NCBI GenBank assembly: GCA_964606065.1
Contig: CAZSEX010000024.1
Coordinates: 1-30,947, forward strand
Direction of reading: 5' to 3'
Source of the DNA: JAFGHJ01 sp964606065
Lineage (GTDB): Bacteria; Hydrothermota; UBA3072
Length of the DNA stretch: 30,947 nucleotides
The translations under genes were made by a program, and so were the position numbers. Of the stretch, positions 24,452 to 30,947 are shown piece after piece. Under the pieces are notes generated by a model, which saw only the letters and a program-made list of their open reading frames with translations, had not been told where the DNA came from and searched no databases. How positions within the stretch are numbered: the first letter of the stretch is position 1; the number at the start of each line of letters is the position of its first letter.

Positions 24452-24607
24452 GAATGCCCGAGTTTACCTGGTTGTATCAATCAGGGTGAAAAAAAGTCGC
24501 TATTACTAATATTAAAGAAGCTATCGAGATTTATATAGAAACCCTGAAAGAGGATGGTTTCCCGGTTCCCGAAGAGAAATTCGAAACATTGATTTTAGCT
24601 GTATGAA
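24452..24607 (+). pseudogene. hicB: hicB antitoxin remnant (5' truncated, frameshifted)
   Basis: Reading from 24452 gives ECPSLPGCINQGEKK, the hallmark of HicB partial-RNase-H-fold antitoxins (family: CPSLPGC-SQG-T). After the A7 run ending at 24495 the frame must shift by one base; the other frame then gives VAITNIKEAIEIYIETLKED and GFPVPEEKFETLILAV, ending TGA (24605-24607). This is the expected HicB C-terminus. The N-terminal 15 to 20 residues are missing exactly where a palindromic repeat begins. The ATG of the hicA remnant overlaps the stop (ATGA), the normal hicBA arrangement. Confidence 0.8.
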
Positions 24608-24656
24608 CAAGCTACCAATGATATCGGGACAGGAGTGCGTAAAAGCTTTAATGTAA
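24603..24656 (+). pseudogene. hicA: hicA toxin remnant (17 codons)
   Basis: ATG at 24603 gives MNKLPMISGQECVKALM and then TAA. This is the N-terminus of a HicA mRNA interferase, normally about 60 to 80 residues, cut off before the catalytic His. The sequence after the stop is not recognisably HicA, so the 3' part is deleted or eroded. With the hicB remnant it forms a dead toxin-antitoxin pair. Confidence 0.75.
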
Positions 24657-24712
24657 AATTACAAATCAAATCTTTGTATTATCTGCGTGAGAATTATTTT
24701 TTTGGTGGTGAC

Positions 24713-24740
24713 TTGACAAGCATTGAAAATAAGTTACATA
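24713..24740 (+). promoter_or_regulatory. Probable promoter of the pyrophosphatase gene
   Basis: Perfect -35 TTGACA (24713-24718); the -10 is less certain: TACATA at 24735-24740 with a 16-base spacer, within TTACATATAAC. The leader would be about 40 bases and contains AAAGGAGG. Confidence 0.5.
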
Positions 24741-24788
24741 TAACGGGAAATTTGTCTTAGATTCAATAATTCAAAAGGAGGAATGGTT

Positions 24789-26936
24789 ATGGGAAATGTT
24801 TTCTGGTTAGTGCCCGGTATTTCGGCAGTAGCTCTGTTTTTTGCATGGATTTTTTACGTCCAGATGATGAAAAAAGAAGAAGGAACTCCGAAGATGGTCG
24901 AGATCGCGAATGCCGTGAGAGAAGGAGCTTTAAGTTACTTAAAGGTTCAGGACAGTGTGGTGGCAATTTTTCTGGTTATAATGGCAGGTATTTTTGCTTT
25001 TCTTGCTTTCGGCTTGGGAGTGCAATCGAAATGGATTTCACCGGTTTTCTTACTCGGCGGATTTCTTTCAGGACTTTCAGGTTTCCTGGGGATGAAAACC
25101 GCTACAAAGGCAGCGGTTCGAGTTACGAATGCCGCCCGGAATTCTCTCAGTTCCGCTTTAAGTGTCGCTTTCAGGAGCGGTTCCGTTATGGGTCTTTCGG
25201 TTGTGGGTTCGTCCCTTTTGGGGATATCTGTGTTATTCGCGATATTTTATTTTGGGTTAAAATTACCCTTGGAAGAGGTTACAAGTATTCTTCTTGGTTT
25301 TGGTATAGGCGCAAGTTTTGTTGCCCTTTTTGCCAGAGTCGGCGGAGGAATTTACACAAAAGCCGCCGATGTGGGAGCCGACCTTGTTGGTAAGGTAGAA
25401 GCGGGAATTCCGGAAGATGATCCCAGGAATCCGGCTACAATCGCGGATAACGTTGGAGACAACGTCGGGGATGTGGCAGGCATGGGAGCTGATTTGTATG
25501 AATCTTATTCGGACGCTGTTGTTGCAACCATGGCTCTCGGAGTCGCTGCGGGTCTTGGTATGAAGGGAATTCTTCAGCCGTTGCTTATCGCCGGCGCAGG
25601 TATGTTATTCTCAATATTGGGTATTTTTCTGGTTAGAGCAGGAAAAGAAGCCACCCAGCACAGTCTTATAAAAGCTCTTTCGAGAGGTATAAATTTTGCT
25701 ATGATCGCGACAGCGGTTGCTTCTATATTCATAGTAAAATATATTACTCCGGAAAATATGGGAATGATTGGTTCTATTGTGGTCGGGCTTGTCGCCGGGA
25801 CTATTATCGGAAAAGCGACGGAGTTTTACACATCTTCCGCTTTCTCTCCCGTTCGTAAGCTTTCTGCTTCCGCGAAATCGGGTCCCGCGACTTTAATAAT
25901 CGATGGTTTAGCTCTCGGTCTTAATTCTACGGTTATTCCCGTTGTAACCGTAGGTATTTCTATAATACTCGCGTTTGCCTTCGCGGGAGGATTTAATAGT
26001 TTTATAATGGGTTTGTACGGCATAGGACTTGCGGCTGTCGGTATGTTATCCACTCTCGGTATAACACTCGCTTCGGACGCTTATGGTCCCATTGCCGATA
26101 ACGCCGGCGGAGTTGCGGAAATGAGTGGACTTGGTAAAGAAATCAGACAAAAAACAGACCAATTGGACTCTCTCGGCAACACGACCGCAGCAACAGGTAA
26201 GGGTTTTGCCATTGGTTCTGCCGCTTTTACCGCTCTTGCTCTGGTTGCCGCTTATCTGACAGAGATTAAAATAGCTTTAACACGTCTTGGAGTGGAAGCT
26301 ATCACTCTCGGGGAGAGAGTTATAAGTGTAAGCAGTGTTACTTTTCTTGAACTTTCGGAATATTACAATTTAAGTCTTCTTAATCCGACTCTTCTCGCCA
26401 GTCTTTTGATCGGCGCGGTTATTACTTTTCTTTTCTGCGGTATGACTATGAGTTCCGTAGGAAAAACAGCCCAGTCTGTTATAGGTGAAGTAAGGGAACA
26501 ATTTAAAGATAAGGATATTCTTGCGGGAAAGAAAAAACCCGATTACGCGCGAACCGTTGCAATTGTTACCAAAGCCGCGCAGAAACAGATGGTAATACCT
26601 TCTCTTATTGCGATAATCTCTCCGGTATTAATAGGTTGGGTATTCGGTGTTTCCGGTGTGATTGGCTTTCTTGTGGGAGCGCTCGCTTCCGGATTTTCTA
26701 TGGCTGTTTTTATGGCTAACGCGGGCGGAGCTTTTGATAACGCTAAAAAATATATCGAAGAAGGAGCTTACGGCGGGAAAGGCTCCGACGCGCACAAAGC
26801 GGGAGTTACCGGTGATACTGTTGGTGACCCGATGAAAGATACATCGGGACCTTCGCTTAATATTCTTATAAAGCTGATGAGTATTCTGTCCGTGATTACA
26901 GCCGGATTCGTCGTAGCTTTCAGTCTTTTTAAATAA
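24789..26936 (+). CDS. hppA: Membrane-bound ion-pumping pyrophosphatase, K+-dependent type
   Basis: Integral membrane enzyme of 715 residues that couples PPi hydrolysis to H+ or Na+ pumping. Start ATG 24789 is chosen over 24783 because AAGGAGG is then seven bases away. The signature motifs are all present: DVGADLVGKVEAGIPEDDPRN, IADNVGDNVGDVAGMGADLYE, SDAYGPIADNAGGVAEMSG, and the C-terminal KGSDAHKAGVTGDTVGDPMK with DTSGPSLNILIK. In GNTTAATGKG the alanine at the position that is lysine in K+-independent enzymes, followed by A-T-G, marks the K+-dependent subfamily, which includes the Na+ pumps and the Na+/H+ dual pumps. The LYESY glutamate would suit Na+ transport, but ion choice cannot be settled here. 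Single-gene unit followed by a terminator-like hairpin. Confidence 0.96.
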   Translation: MGNVFWLVPGISAVALFFAWIFYVQMMKKEEGTPKMVEIANAVREGALSYLKVQDSVVAIFLVIMAGIFAFLAFGLGVQSKWISPVFLLGGFLSGLSGFLGMKTATKAAVRVTNAARNSLSSALSVAFRSGSVMGLSVVGSSLLGISVLFAIFYFGLKLPLEEVTSILLGFGIGASFVALFARVGGGIYTKAADVGADLVGKVEAGIPEDDPRNPATIADNVGDNVGDVAGMGADLYESYSDAVVATMALGVAAGLGMKGILQPLLIAGAGMLFSILGIFLVRAGKEATQHSLIKALSRGINFAMIATAVASIFIVKYITPENMGMIGSIVVGLVAGTIIGKATEFYTSSAFSPVRKLSASAKSGPATLIIDGLALGLNSTVIPVVTVGISIILAFAFAGGFNSFIMGLYGIGLAAVGMLSTLGITLASDAYGPIADNAGGVAEMSGLGKEIRQKTDQLDSLGNTTAATGKGFAIGSAAFTALALVAAYLTEIKIALTRLGVEAITLGERVISVSSVTFLELSEYYNLSLLNPTLLASLLIGAVITFLFCGMTMSSVGKTAQSVIGEVREQFKDKDILAGKKKPDYARTVAIVTKAAQKQMVIPSLIAIISPVLIGWVFGVSGVIGFLVGALASGFSMAVFMANAGGAFDNAKKYIEEGAYGGKGSDAHKAGVTGDTVGDPMKDTSGPSLNILIKLMSILSVITAGFVVAFSLFK

Positions 26937-26946
26937 AACAAAGAGT

Positions 26947-27030
26947 AATAGCCACGGATTGACAAGGAAATACACGGATTAAAAAATATATATTTTATTA
27001 AAAAAAGTGTTTATCCGTGGCTATTTTTTT
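26947..27030 (+). terminator. Terminator-like inverted repeat after the pyrophosphatase gene
   Basis: AATAGCCACGGAT (26947-26959) pairs perfectly with ATCCGTGGCTATT (27013-27025), followed by a T-run to 27030. The loop is long (53 bases) and contains a second CACGGATT copy that could compete for the right arm. The arms themselves are a fragment of the dispersed 'CCACGGATT' repeat, so a terminator seems to have been built from repeat sequence. Confidence 0.6.
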
Positions 27031-27356
27031 GGGGTGTGTTATGGGTTTTAAACAACAAAAAATCTGGTGTTAATCTGCCTGCCCTGTGGAATAGAAACTT
27101 ATCATGCAGTAACTTCTATTCCATTGAGCTTGCCCTGCATGCCCCGTAGGAAAGTATGACTGTATCGGGGTAGAGAGGAATGAACGCTCAGGGTGTAATC
27201 TTGTGGTTAGATTTAGGGTTGTGGGGTGGCTTCGTGACTTAGTGTTCTTTGTGTGAGAATAATTTGGAGTTGTGTGGTAAGGTTTTAAAGATATGAAATC
27301 CGGGGTGTGGAGGCTTTGCGTTCTTTGCGTCTTTGTGTGAGAATAAATTTTGTGAT
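27031..27356. repeat. Repeat-filled gap before the hydrogenase protease
   Basis: Contains a diverged TGGAATAG hairpin (arms TGGAATAGAA 27087-27096 and TTCTATTCCA 27114-27123), a GCCCCGTAGG / CTGTATCGGGG inverted unit (about 27139-27170), and two degenerate TGTGTGAGAATAA phrases, the second reaching almost to the start codon at 27357. No gene. Confidence 0.6.
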
Positions 27357-27821
27357 ATGAATTGGAAAGAAGAATTAAAAGAGTTTATCGATGATAAAAC
27401 CATAATAATGGGTATCGGCTCGACCTTAAAATCCGATGACGGGGTCGGTGTTTTTATTGCTGAAAGCCTTAAAGATATGGGAATTGAAAATGTAATCGTG
27501 GCGGAGGCTACACCCGAACACTGGCTGGGATTTCTGACCAGGAAAAAGTTTGAAAAACTTTTGATAATAGATAGCGTTCTTTTCGACGGAAAGGTTGGCG
27601 AAATAAAGCTTCTGGGTTTAGAGGAAGTAAGTAGACGTTTTGGTCTTACTCATTCTTCTTCTCTTCATCTTTTTTACGATTTTATTTCCGGGGAAGGTAA
27701 TATAAAAGAACTGAAAGTTCTGGCTATTATGCCGGAGAGTTTAGAAATTGGAGAAAGTTTATCCCCTGTTGTCGGAAGTAGCGCCCAAGAGATTATTGGA
27801 TTTTTTAAGAATCTTCAGTAA
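27357..27821 (+). CDS. [NiFe]-hydrogenase maturation endopeptidase (HycI/HyaD family)
   Basis: 154-residue nickel-dependent protease that removes the C-terminal peptide of a hydrogenase large subunit after Ni-Fe insertion. GIGSTLKSDDGVG (19-31) is the family's GxGNxLxxDDGxG motif with Ser for Asn; the second metal ligand Asp lies in LLIIDSV and the His in LTHSSSLHLF. Start ATG 27357; an upstream GTG would add residues read from repeat sequence. No ribosome site is visible. The gene works in the same pathway as hypA/hypB 21 kb upstream, but the hydrogenase genes are elsewhere. It converges on and overlaps a HAD gene by 63 bases. Confidence 0.9.
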   Translation: MNWKEELKEFIDDKTIIMGIGSTLKSDDGVGVFIAESLKDMGIENVIVAEATPEHWLGFLTRKKFEKLLIIDSVLFDGKVGEIKLLGLEEVSRRFGLTHSSSLHLFYDFISGEGNIKELKVLAIMPESLEIGESLSPVVGSSAQEIIGFFKNLQ

Positions 27822-28427
27822 ATCTTTCATTCTGCTTATATTGTAATTAGCCGTTTCTATTTTTGAACCACCCGGATCGAAAAAACAGGATTTTATGCCT
27901 GCCGAATTAGCGGCTTCTATGTCGAGTATTCTATCTCCGACACCCAGTGTATGACCTTTTTTTAGTTTGTATTTATCGATAATATAATTAAAACTTGCCG
28001 GGTCGGGTTTTAGCGGAAAATTCGCGTCGGAAGTGACAATTTCAATGAAATATTTATTAAAATCATGTCGGATTAGAAATTCATTTAGGCTTTCAAATCC
28101 CCTGTGAGTTATGAGGAAATTTCCGCCGCGTTTTGATATATATTCGAGAACTTCTTCTACGTTCTCAAATGGTTTGCCTTCATAGGTTAATTCTCCGAAA
28201 TATCTTTCTTTGTATTTTTCAGAAAATTCTTCCCTGTCTATGTTGAACTCATCCGCGAGGCTTTCAATGCAGAGACCTATAGATTTTTTCGCGAGTGAGA
28301 AAGCGTCTCTATAACCATATTCGATTCCATAATCTTTATTTAAAACATCTATAAAAGCCAGTGTTATTTCGGGGTAGGTGTCGAAAAGCGTTCCGTCAAA
28401 ATCCCATATAAGGTTTCTAAAACCCAT
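27759..28427 (-). CDS. HAD-superfamily phosphatase
   Basis: 222-residue haloacid-dehalogenase-like hydrolase of the Gph/PGMB type. Motif I LIWDFDGTLFDTYPE with nucleophile Asp9 and Asp11, a helical cap at about 20-85, motif II FLITHRG, motif III Lys in LKPDPASFNYI, motif IV GVGDRILDIEAANSAG. Likely acts on phosphoglycolate, a sugar phosphate or a nucleotide; not decidable. The last ten codons run into the 3' end of the convergent hydrogenase protease gene, overlapping it by 63 bases. The start ATG (28425-28427) has only a weak GGTGTGGG upstream. Confidence 0.9.
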   Translation of the reverse strand: MGFRNLIWDFDGTLFDTYPEITLAFIDVLNKDYGIEYGYRDAFSLAKKSIGLCIESLADEFNIDREEFSEKYKERYFGELTYEGKPFENVEEVLEYISKRGGNFLITHRGFESLNEFLIRHDFNKYFIEIVTSDANFPLKPDPASFNYIIDKYKLKKGHTLGVGDRILDIEAANSAGIKSCFFDPGGSKIETANYNISRMKDLLKILKKSNNLLGATSDNRG

Positions 28428-28918
28428 CCCACACCACCGTTTTTCTCACACAAAGCCCACGAAGACGCAGAGTTTTTTGTTGTTTAAAACCCGACCCAAC
28501 CCAACAAACTTTTCTCACACAAAGAACACTAAGCGCACTAAGCCACCCCACACAACCTATTTTTGTTTGTTTTTTTAATCCCGATTTTTTATATTCGGTT
28601 TCTTTTTCTTCCATTTTCCTTTTTGTAATTTATGGGTTTATGTATTTTGTCAATGGTTTATATTGTTGGTTCGTTGGATTGTGGGATAGTTGGTTGGAAT
28701 TTTTTTGACCCTTCCAACCACCCAACCATCCAACTTTCCAACAACTTAAAATCTTTGTGGCTTAGTGTCTTCGTGTCTTTGCGGTAAATTAGAATTTTGG
28801 ATTTAGGGATTTGGATTTAGGAAAAAACAATAAAAAATATCGTGATAATCAGTGTAATCTCGTGGTTAAATTCGGGGTTGTGTGGTTGGGCTCTGCGTTT
28901 CCGCGGTGAGTTTTCCAC
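28428..28918. repeat. Repeat-filled gap with a large foldback
   Basis: On the minus strand, degenerate TTTGTGTGAGAAA phrases adjoin the HAD start. An imperfect foldback of about 82 bases spans 28663-28744: TTGTTGG...GTTGGAT...TTGGTTGGAA, T7, then TTCCAACCA...ATCCAAC...CCAACAA. Further right are GGATTTAGGGATTTGGATT and AATCTCGTGGTTAAATTCGG. A minus-strand TTGACA (28648-28653) and AAAAAGGAAAATG at 28612 could start a short frame whose first 18 codons are not repeat, or simply drive the HAD gene; I do not call a gene. Confidence 0.55.
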
Positions 28919-28946
28919 TTGAAAAGTATCGATAATAAGTTAAATT
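28919..28946 (+). promoter_or_regulatory. Probable promoter of the beta-helix gene
   Basis: TTGAAA (28919-28924), a 16-base spacer, TAAATT (28941-28946). Predicted leader of about ten bases, barely enough to include AAAGGAGG before ATG 28964. Confidence 0.5.
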
Positions 28947-28963
28947 CAGTAAAAGGAGGAAAT

Positions 28964-30739
28964 ATGTACAGAATAATAATATTATTTCTAATATCTTTTT
29001 TATTGTTAGCACAAGAACCTGTCGGTTCTCCGCCTGTCTTGTTAAACGTCGAAGATTTCGGAGCGGTTAGCGATGATGATATTCTTGATACTGAAGCCAT
29101 AAATAAAGCGATCGACTCCTGTTCTAAGCTTCCTAATGGAACAGTTGTATTCTCTGAGGGAATCTATTTATCGGGTTCGATTCGTTTGAAAAGCAATGTA
29201 ACATTGCAAATCGAAAAGGAAGCGAGGATACAGGCTGCACCAAAGGGTACGGGCGCTTTCGACTTACCTCAGGATAATCCGTGGGATAAATATCAGGATT
29301 TCGGTTACAGCCATTTCCGTAATGCGCTTATATGGGGAGATAGTGTTGATAATGTCAAGATAAAAGGAGAAGGCGTGATAAGTGGAACTTCGTCTCTTTA
29401 CAGTGATCCGGTAGAAGGTGACGGAGATAAAGCTATATCACTTAAATTATGTAAAGATGCCGAAATAAGTGATGTAACAGTTAACGATGGTGGATATCTG
29501 GCTGTCCTTGCTGCGGGATGCGATAACTTGAATATATATAACTTAGAAGTAAAAACCGGGATGAATGGTATAAGCTTTGTTGGAAGCAGCAACGTTAAGG
29601 TTAGAAGTTGTGCCGTAGAGGCTGGTAATGACGGTATTTCGTTGAAATCCAATTATTCTCTGGGTAATAAGTTAAATAGTAAAAATATAGAAATAAGTAA
29701 TTCTGTGATTTCCTCCGGTGGTTGTGCCCTTCAGATTGGTCCCGAAACGGTTGGTGATTTTAAAAATATGCAGATTTCCAATATAACCATAAGAAAAGCG
29801 GATAAAGCCGGCATGAGTTTTACTTCCAACCATGGCGCTATGATTGATGGAATAAACATTCAGAATGTTACCATGGAAAATGTTGCTATACCATTTTTTG
29901 TTAATATATCTAAAATTAAAGGCGGAGCGCCCGGTTCTTACGATATCGGTAGTATTAGTAATTTCCGGATAAGTAATGTGGTAGCCAAGGATATTTATGG
30001 TTACGGTTGTGGATGGAATTTTGCCAGTACTGTTATGGGGAAATCCGACGGACCGCTTGAGAATGTAGTTCTTGAAAACATGAGAATGACATACAAAGGC
30101 GGCAGTTTGGCTTATCTTGGTTTAAAGGAAGATCCGGTAAAAATAAAACTTCCTGAAATAGAGGATTATCGCCCGGAAAGTTACGGTCTGAGACCGGCTT
30201 ATGGTCTTTACTGCGGGTATATAAAGGATTTAAAAATACGTAATGTTTCCGTGGATTTTGAAAAAGAAGATCCCCGACCGGGAATGGTTATGTCCGATAT
30301 CCAGGGCGCGGTAGTAAACCGTTTTTATGCGGAAAGATCCGCGATCAGAAATAATGATATAATTTTAGATAATGTAAGTGATTTTTTCATAACCGGAAGT
30401 CCGGGTGTGGAATATATCGAGGTTAAAGATTTTACTCCTTTAGACAGTTTCGATGTAAATGCTCCGCCGAATCCCACGCCGGAAGAAGTGGCGGCGAAGC
30501 TTGGAGTTGCAAATCCTCCGATTTTACTTTCGGATTTGCCGATTGAAGTAATCGAAACGATAAAAAAGGAACTTGGAATACCAGCGGCTATGCTTCACGT
30601 TTTAATAGATAAACAAATTATGGAAGAAGCAAAAGGCGATAAAGTCATATACAATATTGAAACCGAGAATACAGGAGGCGATAAATATGAGCTCGAGGTT
30701 AGGGATGACGGGAAATTGGAGAGCAAAAAAAAGATTTAA
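28964..30739 (+). CDS. Secreted GH28-like right-handed beta-helix protein, catalytic residues not conserved
   Basis: 591 residues; start ATG 28964 after AAAGGAGGAAAT. Signal peptide MYRIIILFLISFLLLAQ. Residues 27-95 carry the pectate-lyase/GH28 entry motif (LLNVEDFGAVSDDDILDTEA, then SGSIRLKSNVTLQIEKEA); the beta-helix runs to about 510. The usual GH28 active-site positions are altered: NTDGID reads GMNGIS (199-204), GDD reads GND (221-223, only Asp223 kept), SGHG reads SGGC (251-254), RIK reads MSF (284-286). A polygalacturonase activity is therefore doubtful; it may be a binding protein or another enzyme. The C-terminal 70 residues (LPIEVIETIKKELGI ... YNIETENTGGDKYELEV) look like a PepSY-like domain, an inference from pattern only. 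Monocistronic between repeats. Confidence 0.8.
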   Translation: MYRIIILFLISFLLLAQEPVGSPPVLLNVEDFGAVSDDDILDTEAINKAIDSCSKLPNGTVVFSEGIYLSGSIRLKSNVTLQIEKEARIQAAPKGTGAFDLPQDNPWDKYQDFGYSHFRNALIWGDSVDNVKIKGEGVISGTSSLYSDPVEGDGDKAISLKLCKDAEISDVTVNDGGYLAVLAAGCDNLNIYNLEVKTGMNGISFVGSSNVKVRSCAVEAGNDGISLKSNYSLGNKLNSKNIEISNSVISSGGCALQIGPETVGDFKNMQISNITIRKADKAGMSFTSNHGAMIDGINIQNVTMENVAIPFFVNISKIKGGAPGSYDIGSISNFRISNVVAKDIYGYGCGWNFASTVMGKSDGPLENVVLENMRMTYKGGSLAYLGLKEDPVKIKLPEIEDYRPESYGLRPAYGLYCGYIKDLKIRNVSVDFEKEDPRPGMVMSDIQGAVVNRFYAERSAIRNNDIILDNVSDFFITGSPGVEYIEVKDFTPLDSFDVNAPPNPTPEEVAAKLGVANPPILLSDLPIEVIETIKKELGIPAAMLHVLIDKQIMEEAKGDKVIYNIETENTGGDKYELEVRDDGKLESKKKI

Positions 30740-30791
30740 AGTAGTTTATCTGCTTTTATCGGAGACTGTGCCAAAATTATCAGTTTCGCTC

Positions 30792-30862
30792 GTAGGGCAC
30801 GGCTTTAGCCGTGCTAAGATACTGGTAATCAGTTATTTTGCAAACCTAAAGGTTCGCCCTAC
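30792..30862 (-). repeat. Palindromic element with GTAGGGC termini, copy 2
   Basis: GTAGGGC (30792-30798) and GCCCTAC (30856-30862) as terminal inverted repeats. An inner hairpin GCACGGC-TTTA-GCCGTGC lies at 30797-30814, and the other end carries GCAAACCTAAAGGTTCGC, which in reverse matches the left end of the copy at 13528-13587. Confidence 0.7.
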
Positions 30863-30947
30863 ACAAAAATATTTGAATTTTGACCCAGTCTCATTGATTA
30901 GCTGTTAGTATAGAATGAACAATAAAAAAGGATATAAAAGTGTCCCG
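30863..30947 (+). other. Right edge; possible start of another gene
   Basis: After the palindromic element an ATG at 30914 opens a frame (MNNKKGYKSVP) that is still open at the edge. There is no ribosome site and only 11 codons are visible, so this cannot be called a gene. Confidence 0.2.

Noticed and set aside
28417..28614. 65-codon minus-strand frame upstream of the HAD gene
   Set aside because: Although AAAAAGGAAA precedes its ATG, all but the first 18 codons are the dispersed repeat. It may be a remnant but cannot be supported as a gene.
30657..30908. 83-codon frame over the end of the beta-helix gene
   Set aside because: It is out of frame with the real gene and continues into a palindromic element.

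Overview
The window looks like chromosomal DNA from an uncultured, probably anaerobic, diderm bacterium of moderately low GC. This is inferred from gene content: an MCE-type lipid transport pair and a large anchored alpha-2-macroglobulin imply an outer membrane; a [NiFe]-hydrogenase maturation pair of the type best known from Thermococcales archaea and a hydrogenase endopeptidase imply hydrogen metabolism; a membrane pyrophosphatase carries the K+-dependent signature. A candidate phylum such as WOR-3/Stahlbacteria, KSB1 or a Cloacimonadota relative would fit, but the phylum cannot be fixed from the sequence alone.

Layout. 1-4687 (minus): most of a bacterial alpha-2-macroglobulin with an intact CLEQ thioester, running off the left edge. 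5168-6528: hypA and an Mrp/MinD-type hypB, separated by a hairpin-rich non-coding block. 6860-8071: a conserved protein often labelled 'asparagine synthetase B', real function unknown. 8172-9041: a XerC/D tyrosine recombinase. 9239-11583: inositol monophosphatase family protein, MlaE-type permease and MlaD/MCE protein in one operon. 11717-13357 (minus): a large ABC-exporter-like membrane protein. 13658-15160: GAF-GAF-GGDEF diguanylate cyclase. 15542-16309: DUF4160-DUF2442-DUF2283 cassette. 16914-23916: an operon of four pilin-like proteins, an unknown 197-residue protein, a 1127-residue PilY1-like adhesin and a lipoprotein. 24452-24656: wreck of a hicBA toxin-antitoxin pair. 24789-26936: pyrophosphatase. 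27357-27821 and 27759-28427: hydrogenase maturation protease and a convergent, overlapping HAD phosphatase. 28964-30739: a GH28-like beta-helix protein lacking the usual catalytic residues.

The gaps between operons are filled with dispersed repeats. The commonest is a degenerate 'TTTGCGTCTTTGCGGTG / CACGAAACACACGAA' type; several short palindromic families sit inside it as nested insertions. One 84-bp element occurs as a near-identical inverted pair (16399-16482 and 24244-24327), and another palindromic repeat abuts the hicB remnant where its 5' end is missing.

Two observations stand out. Three unrelated genes have a strong sigma70-like promoter whose -10 hexamer ends exactly six bases before the ATG, predicting leaderless mRNAs, while neighbours use strong Shine-Dalgarno sites. 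The hydrogenase maturation genes are of archaeal type although the rest of the window is bacterial. No rRNA, tRNA, CRISPR array or complete insertion sequence was found.
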